NCBI GenBank assembly: GCA_905479105.1
Contig: CAJQLE010000001.1
Span: 1-64,000, forward strand
Length of the DNA: 64,000 nt
Direction of reading: 5' to 3'
From: an uncultured Flavobacteriales bacterium
Lineage (GTDB): Bacteria > Bacteroidota > Bacteroidia > Flavobacteriales_G > Salibacteraceae
Shown: positions 26,355 to 37,138 of the stretch, in pieces
Position numbering within the stretch: position 1 is the first letter of the stretch
How the letters are laid out: every line of letters begins with the position of its first letter
Position numbers and translations under genes: made by a program
The notes under the pieces: generated by a model
What the model saw: the letters and a program-made list of their open reading frames with translations, nothing else
Told to the model about the DNA's origin: nothing
The model's database searches: none

Positions 26355-26390
26355 AAGAAAGCCTCATGGAAACATGGGGCTTTTTTTTTG
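26355..26390 (+). terminator. Rho-independent terminator after the DUF164 gene
   Basis: AAAGCCTCATG (26358-26368) pairs with CATGGGGCTTT (26373-26383) with one G-T pair, closed by a GAAA tetraloop, followed by a T-tract of nine. Confidence 0.88.
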
Positions 26391-26411
26391 AAGTAACATA
26401 TGCGAGTAGGC

Positions 26412-26442
26412 AAAAAAAATGCTCCAGTTTTACTGGAGCATT
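26412..26442 (-). terminator. Rho-independent terminator of gltA
   Basis: The perfect 10-base-pair stem AATGCTCCAG / CTGGAGCATT with a 5-base loop is followed on the minus strand by a run of eight T. It lies about 30 bases past the gltA stop codon and faces the terminator of the convergent gene. Confidence 0.9.
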
Positions 26443-26470
26443 AATTCTCTATAAATTTCTGACTATTTCT

Positions 26471-27757
26471 TTATCGTTTGGAAACGTCCGTGTAATCTCT
26501 CTCATTTTCACCTGTATATACTTGACGAGGACGACCAATTGGCTCATTATTTTCTCGCATTTCTTTCCATTGACCAATCCATCCAGGAAGTCTTCCCAGC
26601 GCGAACATCACAGTAAACATATTGGTTGGTATTCTCAATGCACGGTAAATAATTCCTGAATAGAAATCGACATTTGGGTATAGTTTTCGCTCCACGAAAT
26701 ATGGATCACTCAAAGCTGACTCTTCCAATTTCTTAGCAATGTCAAGAATAGGGTCGTTAACTCCAAGTTTACCAAGAACATCATCTGCAGCTTTCTTTAT
26801 GATTCTTGCTCTTGGATCAAAGTTCTTGTAAACACGATGTCCGAATCCCATTAGTCTGAATGGATCATCTTTATCTTTTGCCTTAGCCAAATATTTGTCT
26901 GCATCACCACCATCAGACTTAATGGCTTCTAGCATTTCAATAACTGCTTGATTCGCTCCTCCATGAAGTGGCCCCCATAAAGCGTTTATTCCTGCCGAAA
27001 CAGATGCATATAAACTTGCGTGAGAAGATCCTACTATACGAACAGTGCTTGTAGAACAATTCTGCTCGTGATCAGCATGCAAGATTAACAGAGTATTCAA
27101 GGCATTCACTACAACTGGGTCTGGATCAAAATCCTCCGCTGGCGTAGCAAACATCATTCTAAGGAAGTTACTAGCGTAATCCATACTATTCTTTGGATAT
27201 AGCAATGGTTGCCCGATTTCATTCTTGTAAGCCCAAGAAGCAAGTGTTGGAAGCTTCGCCATTAATCGGACAATACTAATTCTTACTTCATCTTTAGAAC
27301 GAACTGGATCTAATGAATCTGGATAAAAAGCGGTTAAAGCTGTAACACAAGAAGAAAGTACTCCCATCGGATGAGCATTAGATGGAAAGCCCTCTAATAA
27401 CACCTTGAAATCTTCATGGATTAAAGTATGATATGTGATCTCAGTCTCCCACTTTTTCAACTCTTCAGCATTGGGTAACTCACCATAGATAATCAGAAAA
27501 GCTACTTCAAGAAATGAAGATTTTTCTGCCAACTGCTCAATTGGGTAACCTCTATAACGCAGAATCCCTTTTTCACCATCAAGAAATGTTATTGCACTTT
27601 CGGTTGAACCCGTATTCTTATATCCAGGATCAATTGTGATTAATCCTGACTGGCCTCTCAACTTGGATATATCCAATGCTTTTTCATTCTCGGTTCCCTC
27701 TACTACTGGAAGCTTATAAACTTCTCCTTCAAAGTGTAATTCTGCAAAATCTGACAT
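26471..27757 (-). CDS. gltA: Citrate synthase, hexameric (type II)
   Basis: This enzyme condenses acetyl-CoA with oxaloacetate as entry to the TCA cycle. The catalytic segments are GSSHASLYASVSAGINALWG with PLHGGANQAV (first catalytic His), GFGHRVYKNFDPRA (second His and substrate Arg), and the catalytic Asp in PNVDFYSGI. The length of 428 fits type II enzymes. It has its own promoter and terminator, but lies downstream of eno on the same strand with a 92-base gap. Confidence 0.97.
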   Translation of the reverse strand: MSDFAELHFEGEVYKLPVVEGTENEKALDISKLRGQSGLITIDPGYKNTGSTESAITFLDGEKGILRYRGYPIEQLAEKSSFLEVAFLIIYGELPNAEELKKWETEITYHTLIHEDFKVLLEGFPSNAHPMGVLSSCVTALTAFYPDSLDPVRSKDEVRISIVRLMAKLPTLASWAYKNEIGQPLLYPKNSMDYASNFLRMMFATPAEDFDPDPVVVNALNTLLILHADHEQNCSTSTVRIVGSSHASLYASVSAGINALWGPLHGGANQAVIEMLEAIKSDGGDADKYLAKAKDKDDPFRLMGFGHRVYKNFDPRARIIKKAADDVLGKLGVNDPILDIAKKLEESALSDPYFVERKLYPNVDFYSGIIYRALRIPTNMFTVMFALGRLPGWIGQWKEMRENNEPIGRPRQVYTGENERDYTDVSKR

Positions 27758-27807
27758 CTTCTCTCTTTTTTCTTGTTATTCTAAATCTCCCTCACATCGA
27801 AGGGTCA

Positions 27808-27838
27808 CGAAAGTAATACGCAAACCCGTCATTTACAA
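27808..27838 (-). promoter_or_regulatory. Putative gltA promoter (TTG-N20-TACTTTCG)
   Basis: On the minus strand TTG (27836-27838) is followed after 20 bases by TACTTTCG (27808-27815), one mismatch from TAnnTTTG. The ATG is about 50 bases downstream. Confidence 0.42.
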
Positions 27839-27849
27839 ACAAGGCTTTA

Positions 27850-29139
<1,290 letters not shown>

Positions 29140-30264
29140 TTATGCTTCAATAGTTTGGTGTTTTACGCTTCTAATCATTTCAACAAAATCATCAAAAAGA
29201 TACCTCGAATCATGAGGACCTGCAGATGATTCAGGATGATATTGAACTGAGAAAGCGTTTTTATTCTTAAGTCTTATTCCTGCGAGTGTGTCATCATTCA
29301 AATGAACGTGCGTGATTTCAATATCATCTCTTTGTTCTGCGACCTTTCTATCCACCACAAAACCATGATTTTGAGAAGTGATTTCACATTTCCCTGTGGC
29401 AATGTTCAAAATGGGATGATTAATTCCCCGATGTCCATTGTGCATTTTATAAGTAGTTAAGCCAGCAGCAATAGATAGCAGTTGATGACCTAAACAGATT
29501 CCGAACATTGGAATATTAATTTCTAGCAGGTCCTGGATAAGTTTCACAGAGGCATTCATAGCAGAAGGATCTCCGGGGCCATTACTAAGCATAATTCCAT
29601 CTGGGTTCCATGACGTAATTTCTTGCGCACTTGCATCCATTGGGAATACTTTCAAGTAACAACCGCGTTCACTTAAGCATCTTAAAATATTTGTTTTAAC
29701 ACCAAAGTCAATGACCGAAACTTTAAAATCAGAGTTTGGATCACCAAACTCAAAAACCTCCTTGGTACAAACTTTAGATGACAGCTCCAAACCTTCCATA
29801 CTTGGAACTTTGGCTAGCTTGGCTTTCAATTCCTCTAAATCCAATATCTCACTTGAAATAATAGCATTCATAGCTCCTTTATCTCTGACATGACGCACCA
29901 GCGCTCGAGTATCTACATCTGAAATCCCCACAAGATTCTGACGTTCAAAATAGGCTTGAATAGATTCATCAGACGCTACTCTAGAAAATATTTGCGAAAA
30001 CTTCTTACAGACCAAGCCAGATATCTTAACAGACTCAGACTCTACTTCTTCATCATGAATCCCATAGTTTCCGATATGAGATGTTGTCATTAGTAGTATT
30101 TGACCAAAATATGATGGGTCAGTAAATATTTCCTGATAACCCGTCATCCCTGTATTGAAAGCTATCTCACCCGTTGTCGTTCCAATTAAACCCGCTGCCT
30201 TTCCCCAATAATGAGTACCATCTTCTAGCAAGATAACAGCAGATTGTCCTTCTTTATATTTCAT
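29140..30264 (-). CDS. carA: Carbamoyl-phosphate synthase small (glutaminase) subunit
   Basis: CarA hydrolyses glutamine and passes ammonia to CarB for pyrimidine and arginine synthesis. The N-terminal CPSase domain (LEDGTHYWGKA ... GEIAFNTGMTGYQEI) and the class I amidotransferase triad are present: Cys in MFGICLGHQLLS, His and Glu in QYHPESSAGPHD. The length of 374 is normal. carB is not in the window. The gene lies just past the terminator of the ribosomal operon. A CAATATTG palindrome and a weak -7-like TATTGTTG lie before the start, so it may have its own promoter, used together with read-through. Confidence 0.97.
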   Translation of the reverse strand: MKYKEGQSAVILLEDGTHYWGKAAGLIGTTTGEIAFNTGMTGYQEIFTDPSYFGQILLMTTSHIGNYGIHDEEVESESVKISGLVCKKFSQIFSRVASDESIQAYFERQNLVGISDVDTRALVRHVRDKGAMNAIISSEILDLEELKAKLAKVPSMEGLELSSKVCTKEVFEFGDPNSDFKVSVIDFGVKTNILRCLSERGCYLKVFPMDASAQEITSWNPDGIMLSNGPGDPSAMNASVKLIQDLLEINIPMFGICLGHQLLSIAAGLTTYKMHNGHRGINHPILNIATGKCEITSQNHGFVVDRKVAEQRDDIEITHVHLNDDTLAGIRLKNKNAFSVQYHPESSAGPHDSRYLFDDFVEMIRSVKHQTIEA

Positions 30265-30289
30265 GCAACAATATTGTCAATTTTTAGGC

Positions 30290-30323
30290 AAAAAAAAGAG
30301 GATAGGTTGCACCTATCCTCTTT
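30290..30323 (-). terminator. Rho-independent terminator of the ribosomal protein operon
   Basis: GAGGATAGGT (30298-30307) pairs perfectly with ACCTATCCTC (30311-30320), extended by three A-T pairs, with a 3-base loop. On the minus strand it is followed by eight T. It lies 28 bases past the rplQ stop. Confidence 0.92.
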
Positions 30324-30350
30324 AAATTTTGAACAAGTTTGAAACATCAA

Positions 30351-30947
30351 TTACTTGTCATCTTCTTTTTTCTCTTCGCTATCAGCTTTGGATTCCGTTT
30401 TAGGAGCTTTTGATTCTTCATCATTACTCTCTTCCACTTCTTCTTTCACTTCAACAGCATCTTCAACGATAGGCGCTGATTCAGCCTTTGGAGCCGCCTT
30501 AGTCTCGGTCTTTGGCGCTGCTGTGCCTGTTCCTCTTCTAGATCTTCTAGTTTTCTTGGCTTCAGGTTTAGACTCTGTTGTATAGATTTCGTTGAAATCA
30601 ACCAATTCAATCATACACATTTCAGCAGAGTCACCTGAACGGAAACCTGTCTTAATAATACGTGTATAACCTCCTGGACGCTCAGCAATCTTAGGAGCTA
30701 CTTCTCTGAATAATTCAGTTACAGCCTCCTTACTTTGAAGTTGACTAAAAACTAGTCTTCTAGAGTGTGTAGTATCATTCTTTGATTTAGTAATCAAAGG
30801 TTCAACATACCCGCGTAGAGCTTTAGCTTTTGCCAACGTAGTACTAATACGCTTATGCGTAATTAAGGCGTTGGCTAGGTTCATCATCAACGCCTCACGA
30901 TGCGAAGAAGTTCTACCTAATTGATTGATTTTATTACGATTTCTCAT
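30351..30947 (-). CDS. rplQ: 50S ribosomal protein L17 with long acidic/Lys-Ala-rich tail
   Basis: Residues 1 to about 122 are the L17 core ([53 protein letters not shown]). The remaining 76 residues are a low-complexity tail, first basic (KKTRRSRRG) and then alternating Ala/Pro/Lys with a strongly acidic end ([15 protein letters not shown]). L17 in most bacteria stops near 120-130 residues. Long tails are seen in some Bacteroidota, but I cannot compare them here. It is the last gene of the block, 20 bases after rpoA. Confidence 0.96.
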   Translation of the reverse strand: MRNRNKINQLGRTSSHREALMMNLANALITHKRISTTLAKAKALRGYVEPLITKSKNDTTHSRRLVFSQLQSKEAVTELFREVAPKIAERPGGYTRIIKTGFRSGDSAEMCMIELVDFNEIYTTESKPEAKKTRRSRRGTGTAAPKTETKAAPKAESAPIVEDAVEVKEEVEESNDEESKAPKTESKADSEEKKEDDK

Positions 30948-30967
30948 TGCTCAAGTATCAAGCGTTC

Positions 30968-31960
30968 TTATTCCTTTTCTAACAAATATTTCGACACGTT
31001 CATTCCGAAGTGCAGACCTTTAATCTGAACTAAGTCTTCCAATTCAGTAAGAGACTTCTTACCAAAATTTCTAAACTTAAGTAGATCATTCTTTTCGAAT
31101 GTCACAAGATCTCCAAGCGTTTCAACGTCAGCAGCTTTTAGACAGTTAAGCGCACGAACTGAAAGGTCCATGTCTACCAATTTAGTCTTAAGCAATTGAC
31201 GCATATGAAGCGTGTTTTCATCTAATTCTTCTTCAGCCTTCTTTTCAACTTGATCAAGCGTAATACGCTCATCACTGAAAAGCATAAAGTGATGGATTAA
31301 AATTTTAGCTGCTTCCTTCAACGCTTCTTTTGGATGGATTGAACCATCAGAATCGATGTCAAAAATCAACTTTTCGTAGTCAGTTTTTTGCTCAACACGA
31401 TAATTTTCGATCGTGTAGCGTACATTACGAATAGGAGTAAAAACAGAATCCAAAAAGATTGTTCCAAGCGCGGCATTAGCTGTCTTGTTCTCCTCAGAAG
31501 GGACATATCCACGTCCTTTTCCTATTGTAACTTCCATTTCGAAATTAACTGACTCATCCAAATGACAAATCACATGATCAGGGTTCAACACTTGGAAAGA
31601 TGTGGTAAACTTACCTATATCTCCAGCAGTGAACTTATCTTGACCGCTAACCTTAATGCGAACCTTCTCAGTATCTTCCTCCTTAATTTGTTGCTTGAAG
31701 CGAACTTCTTTAAGGTTTAGAACAATTTCAGTAACGTCTTCGATTACTCCTTTTAGAGTGCTAAATTCGTGATCAACTCCTTCAATTCGGATTGAAGTAA
31801 TTGCGAATCCTTTTAAAGACGACAATAAAATTCTCCTTAGAGCATTCCCGATGGTGATACCATAGCCTGGTTCTAAAGGACGGAATTCAAACTGACCTTT
31901 AAAGTCGTCTGCTTGAATCATTATGACCTTATCTGGTCTTTGAAAATCTAAAATTGCCAT
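30968..31960 (-). CDS. rpoA: RNA polymerase alpha subunit
   Basis: The N-terminal dimerisation domain contains [21 protein letters not shown] and the [10 protein letters not shown] loop. The C-terminal domain (about 255-330) carries two helix-hairpin-helix-like segments, [19 protein letters not shown] and [19 protein letters not shown], used for promoter UP-element and activator contact. Length 330 is standard. The 102-base gap to rpsD upstream is the longest within the block and contains a small hairpin. Confidence 0.98.
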   Translation of the reverse strand: MAILDFQRPDKVIMIQADDFKGQFEFRPLEPGYGITIGNALRRILLSSLKGFAITSIRIEGVDHEFSTLKGVIEDVTEIVLNLKEVRFKQQIKEEDTEKVRIKVSGQDKFTAGDIGKFTTSFQVLNPDHVICHLDESVNFEMEVTIGKGRGYVPSEENKTANAALGTIFLDSVFTPIRNVRYTIENYRVEQKTDYEKLIFDIDSDGSIHPKEALKEAAKILIHHFMLFSDERITLDQVEKKAEEELDENTLHMRQLLKTKLVDMDLSVRALNCLKAADVETLGDLVTFEKNDLLKFRNFGKKSLTELEDLVQIKGLHFGMNVSKYLLEKE

Positions 31961-32010
31961 ATTATTTTTCTTCAGTTTTAATTGAATCTGAGTGTCTTCG
32001 TTTGAGTTGC

Positions 32011-32030
32011 TTGAAGAAGAGCGCCTTCAA
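32011..32030 (-). other. Hairpin in the rpsD-rpoA spacer
   Basis: TTGAAG (32011-32016) and CTTCAA (32025-32030) form a 6-base-pair stem with an 8-base GC-rich loop within the untranslated gap before rpoA. It may be a regulatory or processing element. There is no T-tract. Confidence 0.3.
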
Positions 32031-32062
32031 ACATTTTTGCTCGGATACAATGAATTAATTAA

Positions 32063-32671
32063 TTATTTAGAATACAATTCAACTATCAACTGCTCGCGGA
32101 TATTTTCCGGAATTTGATCTCTTGTAGGAGCTACAATAAATGTTCCTGACAATACGACCTTATCAAAATCAAGCCATGGGTAGTTTTTAACTGAGCCAGC
32201 ACTTACAGAATTTGTAACTGCCTCAAGGGACTTTGACTTCTCTCTTACTGCAACTACATCACCTGGTCTTAAGTGGTAGGACGGAATATTTACGATATCA
32301 CCGTTCACGGTGATGTGTCTGTGCGAGACCAATTGACGACCACCACTTCTCGTAGGAGCTATGCCCATGCGAAAAACTGTGTTGTCCAATCTTGATTCGC
32401 ATAATATTAAAAGGTTTTCACCAGTAGTGCCTTTTCTTCTTGAAGCCTCAGCAAAAAGATTAGAAAATTGACGCTCTAGAATGCCATAAGTATACTTAGC
32501 CTTTTGCTTTTCCTGAAGCTGCACTGCATATTCAGACTGCTTATTCCTTCGCTTATTTGGCCCATGCATTCCTGGTCCGTAATTTTTACGTTCCAGAGCC
32601 TTGTCCGGTCCGAAAATTGGATCGCGGAACTTCCTTGCGATTTTAGACTTGGGTCCTGTGTATCTTGCCAT
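32063..32671 (-). CDS. rpsD: 30S ribosomal protein S4
   Basis: S4 binds 16S rRNA early in 30S assembly. [15 protein letters not shown] and the S4 RNA-binding domain ([22 protein letters not shown], then [16 protein letters not shown]) are present. The N-terminal zinc-binding Cys cluster of C+ S4 proteins is absent. Length 202. It follows rpsK by 12 bases. Confidence 0.98.
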   Translation of the reverse strand: MARYTGPKSKIARKFRDPIFGPDKALERKNYGPGMHGPNKRRNKQSEYAVQLQEKQKAKYTYGILERQFSNLFAEASRRKGTTGENLLILCESRLDNTVFRMGIAPTRSGGRQLVSHRHITVNGDIVNIPSYHLRPGDVVAVREKSKSLEAVTNSVSAGSVKNYPWLDFDKVVLSGTFIVAPTRDQIPENIREQLIVELYSK

Positions 32672-32683
32672 TTCTTCTAGTTA

Positions 32684-33067
32684 TTAAACTCTTCTTCTTT
32701 TTGATGGTCTGCAACCGTTGTGCGGCAGCGGAGTTACGTCATTGATCTCGGTCACCTCTATACCCATATTTGAGATACTTCGGATAGCGCTTTCACGACC
32801 TGAACCAGGTCCTTTGACGTATACTTTAACTTTACGTAGGCCCGATTCATGTGCTACTTTAGCACAGTCTTGAGCGCACATTTGTGCAGCATAAGGAGTG
32901 TTCTTCTTGGAACCCCGGAAACCCATCTTTCCCGCAGATGACCAAGAGATCACATCACCACTAGCATTTGTCAACGAAACAATAATGTTGTTGAATGATG
33001 CGTGGATGTGTGCTTCTCCTAACGCGTCTACTTTTACTTTCTTCTTTTTTGTCTGAGTCTTCGCCAT
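32684..33067 (-). CDS. rpsK: 30S ribosomal protein S11
   Basis: S11 lies on the 30S platform near the mRNA exit. Typical segments are [26 protein letters not shown] in part, [26 protein letters not shown] and the basic end [11 protein letters not shown]. The 127 residues are normal, with a short Lys-rich N-terminus. It lies 23 bases after rpsM. Confidence 0.98.
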   Translation of the reverse strand: MAKTQTKKKKVKVDALGEAHIHASFNNIIVSLTNASGDVISWSSAGKMGFRGSKKNTPYAAQMCAQDCAKVAHESGLRKVKVYVKGPGSGRESAIRSISNMGIEVTEINDVTPLPHNGCRPSKRRRV

Positions 33068-33090
33068 GGAAAACGTGTTCTAGTTAGTTA

Positions 33091-33468
33091 TTACTTAGTT
33101 GCCTTCTTCTTGTTCGCAACAGTTTTTCTTTTACCTTTTCGAGTACGGCTGTTATTCTTGGTGCGCTGACCACGAAGTGGCAAGCCAACTCTATGACGAA
33201 CACCTCTATAACAACCAATATCCATTAAGCGCTTTATGTTCAGCTGGACCTCTGAACGAAGCGCACCTTCTACCTTGATATTTTGATTGATGTATTCTCT
33301 CACTAGAGCTAATTCATCATCATTCCATTCACTGACCTTTTTACTCCAATCAATGCCTGATTTTGTCAAAATCTCTTGAGCTTTTGAACGTCCTACACCA
33401 AAGATGTAGGTAAGTCCAATTTCGCCTCTCTTATTTCTTGGTAGATCTATACCTGCTATACGAGCCAT
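33091..33468 (-). CDS. rpsM: 30S ribosomal protein S13
   Basis: S13 forms part of the 30S head and contacts the P-site tRNA. It starts [20 protein letters not shown], carries [12 protein letters not shown] and the C-terminal [18 protein letters not shown] basic tail. It is 125 residues long. It follows rpmJ by 10 bases. Confidence 0.98.
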   Translation of the reverse strand: MARIAGIDLPRNKRGEIGLTYIFGVGRSKAQEILTKSGIDWSKKVSEWNDDELALVREYINQNIKVEGALRSEVQLNIKRLMDIGCYRGVRHRVGLPLRGQRTKNNSRTRKGKRKTVANKKKATK

Positions 33469-33478
33469 ATCTTAAATT

Positions 33479-33595
33479 TTATCCTTGTCTTTGTTTGTGT
33501 TTCGGATTCTTCTTATTGATGACATAAACACGTCCTTTCCTCTTGACGATTTTGTCATCAGCAGACCTCTTTTTTACGGATGCTCTTATTTTCAT
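33479..33595 (-). CDS. rpmJ: 50S ribosomal protein L36, zinc-free form
   Basis: A 38-codon frame between infA and rpsM, too short for most callers, reads [19 protein letters not shown] and ends [14 protein letters not shown], a clear L36. The zinc ligands of C+ L36 (Cys11, Cys14, Cys27, His33) read Ser11, Asp14, Asn27 and a retained His33, so this is a C- form unable to bind zinc in the usual way. The start ATG has no competing in-frame start. Position in the infA-rpmJ-rpsM order is canonical. Confidence 0.95.
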   Translation of the reverse strand: MKIRASVKKRSADDKIVKRKGRVYVINKKNPKHKQRQG

Positions 33596-33606
33596 GATCC
33601 AGCCTA

Positions 33607-33825
33607 TTATTTGTATCTGTATGTAATTCTTCCTTTCGACAAATCATACGGTGACATTTCCACCTTAACCTTATCTCCAGGTAATATTTTAATATAATGC
33701 ATTCGCATTTTGCCAGAAATATGAGCAGTTATAACGTGACCATTTTCAAGTTCTACACGAAACATTGCATTAGATAACGCTTCTGTAATAGTTCCGTCTT
33801 GTTCTATGGACGCTTGTTTTGCCAT
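33607..33825 (-). CDS. infA: Translation initiation factor IF-1
   Basis: This single S1/OB-fold factor occupies the A site of the 30S subunit during initiation. [17 protein letters not shown], the [20 protein letters not shown] strand pair and the end [11 protein letters not shown] match IF-1. The 72 residues are the exact family length. It follows map by 7 bases. Confidence 0.97.
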   Translation of the reverse strand: MAKQASIEQDGTITEALSNAMFRVELENGHVITAHISGKMRMHYIKILPGDKVKVEMSPYDLSKGRITYRYK

Positions 33826-33832
33826 GTTTCTT

Positions 33833-34612
33833 TTATGCTTCTATTCTTAATTTTTCTTCAATAAACTCAAATGTCGAAAGAACCTCTGCCTTTCCTTTTC
33901 TAACTACTATGGTGTGCTCATAATGTGCTGAAGGCTTCCTATCAGCAGTTACAATTGTCCACCCATCTCTCAATTGAGAAACTTCCTTTCTCCCTAAATT
34001 AATCATCGGTTCGATTGCAATAATCAAACCATCAACCAATACAGGTCCTCTTCCTCTCTTACCAAAGTTCGGCACTTCAGGTGCTTCATGTAATTTCTTA
34101 CCAAGACCATGTCCTACCAACTCTCTCACTACACCGTAACCATTTCTTTCCGCTTCTAATTGAACAGCATAACCGATATCGCCAACGCGATTACCAGCAA
34201 CTGCTTGCTCAATTCCAAGTTTCAAACTCCTTTTAGTGGTTTCGAGCAAATCATCAACCTCCTTTGAAACTTCACCTACTTTAAATGTGTAGGCAGAGTC
34301 ACCGAAGTATCCATTCATAAGAACTCCACAATCCACAGACAAGATGTCTCCATCTACAACTTCCTTTTTATCAGGAATACCATGAACTACAGCTTCATTC
34401 TTAGAAATGCATAAACTATTAGGGAAGCCATTATAGTTCAAAAAGCCCGGCACTGCACCGTGATCATGAATGAACTCATAAGCTCGCTTATCCAATTCTA
34501 AAGGAGTAACCCCTGGTCTAACCAAGGAAGCTACTTCTGCTAAAGTTTTTCCAACAAGTAAAGAACTCTCTCTTACTAACTCAATTTCTTCTTCGCTTTT
34601 TCCTATCAACAT
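33833..34612 (-). CDS. map: Methionine aminopeptidase, type I
   Basis: Map removes the initiator Met from new proteins. The dinuclear metal ligands are visible: Asp in [19 protein letters not shown] (two Asp), His in [13 protein letters not shown], Glu in [10 protein letters not shown] and Glu in YEHTIVV. The product is 259 residues, type Ia without an N-terminal extension. It lies between secY and infA. adk, often placed between secY and map in other phyla, is absent, as is usual for Bacteroidota. Confidence 0.97.
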   Translation of the reverse strand: MLIGKSEEEIELVRESSLLVGKTLAEVASLVRPGVTPLELDKRAYEFIHDHGAVPGFLNYNGFPNSLCISKNEAVVHGIPDKKEVVDGDILSVDCGVLMNGYFGDSAYTFKVGEVSKEVDDLLETTKRSLKLGIEQAVAGNRVGDIGYAVQLEAERNGYGVVRELVGHGLGKKLHEAPEVPNFGKRGRGPVLVDGLIIAIEPMINLGRKEVSQLRDGWTIVTADRKPSAHYEHTIVVRKGKAEVLSTFEFIEEKLRIEA

Positions 34613-34623
34613 ATCTATATTAC

Positions 34624-35955
34624 TTAGCCTGCCATTCCAAAAGCGGAGGAAGAGCGGCCTTTTATTTTTCCGGATTTCATTAATCCGTCATAATGTCTCA
34701 TTAACAAATGACTTTCTATCTGCTGAAGTGTATCTAAGATAACACCCACCATGATTAGAAGTGAAGTACCTCCGAAGAAGTAAGCAAATCCTGTCGACAC
34801 TCCTGCGATCATCGCAAAAGCTGGCAAAATTGCAACAATTCCTAAGAATATAGACCCCGGAAGTGTAATTCTTGAAAGAACATTATCCAAAAACTCTGAA
34901 GTTTTCTTACCTGGCTTCACTCCTGGGATGAAACCTCCGTTTCTTTTTAGGTCTTCTGCCATCTGATTTGGATTAACCGTAATCGCAGTATAGAAGTATG
35001 TAAATGCTATAATTAAGATGAAAAAAGTAAAGTTGTACCAAAACCCTGTAATGTCCGCGAATGCAGATGCAAAGCCCGTAGCAGCATCAGAACTAGTGAA
35101 TCCAACCAATGTAATTGGAAGAAACATTAAAGCCTGAGCAAAGATGATTGGCATAACACCGGCAGCGTTCACTTTTAAAGGAATATACTGTCGCACCCCG
35201 CCATATTGCTTATTGCCTACAACTTTTTTCGCAAAATTCACCGGTATCCTCCGGGTTCCTTGCACCAGAGCTACAGTAGCAATTGTTACAAGTAATAGGA
35301 AAACTAGTTCGATCAATAACATTACGAATCCACCAGCACTTGTTCTTTGCTCAATTTCGAAGAAGAAAGAACTAGGAAGCTGGGCAATAATTCCAATCAT
35401 AATGATCATTGATATACCATTTCCAATCCCTTTATCGGTAATTTTCTCTCCTAACCACATGACGAATACAGTACCCGTGATCAAAAGAACTATGGTACTG
35501 ATCCACCAAAAGGTGGTTGTACCTCCCGCAACAGCTTGGGCTGGTATTTGTGTAGAAATATAACTTGGAGCTTGAAAAGCTGTAATACCAATTGTCAAGA
35601 AACGAGTATACTGGTTGATTTTTCTTCTTCCACTCTCCCCCTCACGCTGCATCTTCTGGATCGCTGGAACAGCAATTCCCATAAGTTGCATCACAATCGA
35701 AGCAGAGATGTAGGGCATAATACCAAGAGCAAAAACAGACGCTCTTGAAAATGCACCACCAGCAAATATGTTAAGTAAAGCCGCTATACCAGAAGCCTCA
35801 CCATTAACATCCCCCAAAACAGCAGGATCAACACCTGGCAATACCACAAAGGCACCCAAGCGATAGATCAACAGGAAGCCAAGGGTATTTAAAATTCTTA
35901 CCCTAAGATCTTCGATCTTCCAAATGTTCTGAAGTGTTTCTATAAATCTTTTCAT
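34624..35955 (-). CDS. secY: Preprotein translocase subunit SecY
   Basis: SecY is the channel of the Sec translocon. The 443-residue product shows ten hydrophobic segments, the plug region after the first helix (VVLPGVDP ... LLNIFAGGAFS), the cytoplasmic loop QKMQREGESGRRKINQYTR, the ribosome-binding loop NPNQMAEDLKRNGGFIPGVKPG and the basic C-terminus. Its start is 2 bases after the rplO stop, indicating coupling. Confidence 0.98.
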   Translation of the reverse strand: MKRFIETLQNIWKIEDLRVRILNTLGFLLIYRLGAFVVLPGVDPAVLGDVNGEASGIAALLNIFAGGAFSRASVFALGIMPYISASIVMQLMGIAVPAIQKMQREGESGRRKINQYTRFLTIGITAFQAPSYISTQIPAQAVAGGTTTFWWISTIVLLITGTVFVMWLGEKITDKGIGNGISMIIMIGIIAQLPSSFFFEIEQRTSAGGFVMLLIELVFLLLVTIATVALVQGTRRIPVNFAKKVVGNKQYGGVRQYIPLKVNAAGVMPIIFAQALMFLPITLVGFTSSDAATGFASAFADITGFWYNFTFFILIIAFTYFYTAITVNPNQMAEDLKRNGGFIPGVKPGKKTSEFLDNVLSRITLPGSIFLGIVAILPAFAMIAGVSTGFAYFFGGTSLLIMVGVILDTLQQIESHLLMRHYDGLMKSGKIKGRSSSAFGMAG

Positions 35956-35957
35956 AT

Positions 35958-36410
35958 TTATTCTATGATCTTTGCAGATCCACCTTTTGTTTCAATTGCT
36001 TCTTTAGCTGTCTTAGAAAATGCATGAGCTTCAACTGAAAGCTTAGCATTCAATTCACCTCTTCCTAAAATCTTGATCAAATCATTTTTTCCAACGATTG
36101 ACTTTCCAACTAGAAATTCAGTGTTAATCTCGTTTGTTTTGTGCTGATCTGCAAGAGCCTGAAGAGTATCGAGATTGATACCGTGAAACTCCTTGCGATT
36201 TGGGTTCTTAAATCCAAACTTAGGAACACGTCTCTGAAGTGGCATCTGGCCTCCTTCAAATCCAACCTTTTTTGAGTAACCACTTCTTGATTTGGCACCT
36301 TTATGACCACGAGAAGCTGTTCCTCCGCTGCCAGAACCTTCTCCACGACCTAGTCGCTTGTTGTTCTTCTTTACAGAGCCTTTTGCAGGTTTTAAATTAC
36401 TTAAGTCCAT
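35958..36410 (-). CDS. rplO: 50S ribosomal protein L15
   Basis: The Gly/Arg-rich N-terminus (KRLGRGEGSGSGGTASRGHKG) that threads into 23S rRNA, EGGQMPLQRRVPKFGF, and the C-terminal globular domain ending in GGSAKIIE identify L15. Length 150. It is 9 bases after rpmD. Confidence 0.98.
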   Translation of the reverse strand: MDLSNLKPAKGSVKKNNKRLGRGEGSGSGGTASRGHKGAKSRSGYSKKVGFEGGQMPLQRRVPKFGFKNPNRKEFHGINLDTLQALADQHKTNEINTEFLVGKSIVGKNDLIKILGRGELNAKLSVEAHAFSKTAKEAIETKGGSAKIIE

Positions 36411-36419
36411 AATTGTGGA

Positions 36420-36602
36420 TTATTTAACGTCCTCTACTTTTAATAAATGGTTCACTTTCTTAATCATTCCCATGATCTGTGGAGTTCCCACAACTTCTAC
36501 AGTGGAATTCATTCTTTTAAGACCCAAAGCGGCAATAGTAGCCTTCTGAGCTCCCGGTCTCTTAATTATCGAACGAACCAATGTCAATTTAAACTTTTCC
36601 AT
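36420..36602 (-). CDS. rpmD: 50S ribosomal protein L30
   Basis: The 60-residue product has the L30 pattern: KFKLTLVRSIIKRPGAQKAT, then LGLKRMNSTVEV and the terminal MIKKVNHLLKVEDVK. Its start lies 6 bases after the rpsE stop. The size is normal. Confidence 0.96.
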   Translation of the reverse strand: MEKFKLTLVRSIIKRPGAQKATIAALGLKRMNSTVEVVGTPQIMGMIKKVNHLLKVEDVK

Positions 36603-36608
36603 ACTTTC

Positions 36609-37127
36609 TTATCCGTTGTAAACAGTATCAAGATTAACACCTCTCTGACGAGCGATTGTGTTGGCATCGCGCAATTGAGTCAAAGCCTCAATAGTTGCTT
36701 TTACCACGTTCGCAGGATTTGAAGAACCCTTAGACTTGGCTAAAACATCAGTAACACCTACACTCTCCAAAACTGCACGCATCGCACCTCCTGCAATAAC
36801 ACCAGTACCATGAGATGCCGGCTTTAAGAAGATGAATGCACCTCCGAAACGTCCAAGTTGCTCATGTGGCACAGTCCCATTTTGAATAGGTACTTTAATA
36901 AGGTTTTTCTTCGCGTCATCGATGGCCTTTTCAATAGCACTTGTAGCTTCTTTGGCCTTTCCAAGACCGTGACCTACAACGCCATTCTCATTACCAACTA
37001 CAACTACTGCTGAGAATCCAAAAGCACGACCACCTTTGGTAACCTTAGTTACTCTTCTCACTTCAACAAGACGGTCTTTCAACTCTATCTCGCTTGACTT
37101 TACTCTTTTTATGTTTTCGCTTGCCAT
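36609..37127 (-). CDS. rpsE: 30S ribosomal protein S5
   Basis: The S5 double-stranded RNA-binding N-terminal domain ([38 protein letters not shown]) and C-terminal domain ([38 protein letters not shown]) are complete. Length 172. S5 helps decoding fidelity, and the spectinomycin-loop region KVTKGG is of the ordinary sensitive type. Confidence 0.98.
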   Translation of the reverse strand: MASENIKRVKSSEIELKDRLVEVRRVTKVTKGGRAFGFSAVVVVGNENGVVGHGLGKAKEATSAIEKAIDDAKKNLIKVPIQNGTVPHEQLGRFGGAFIFLKPASHGTGVIAGGAMRAVLESVGVTDVLAKSKGSSNPANVVKATIEALTQLRDANTIARQRGVNLDTVYNG

Positions 37128-37138
37128 GTTGGTTGCTC

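Noticed and set aside
26366-26659. 97-residue frame after the DUF164 gene
   Set aside because: It begins inside the terminator hairpin and runs antisense through gltA.
30265-30289. Promoter for carA around the CAATATTG palindrome
   Set aside because: The -7-like TATTGTTG has a mismatch and the nearest TTG is only 15 bases away within the terminator tail, so I did not list it as a feature.
35144-35563. 139-residue plus-strand frame within secY
   Set aside because: It is antisense to a highly conserved gene, and its hydrophobic pattern mirrors the secY helices.
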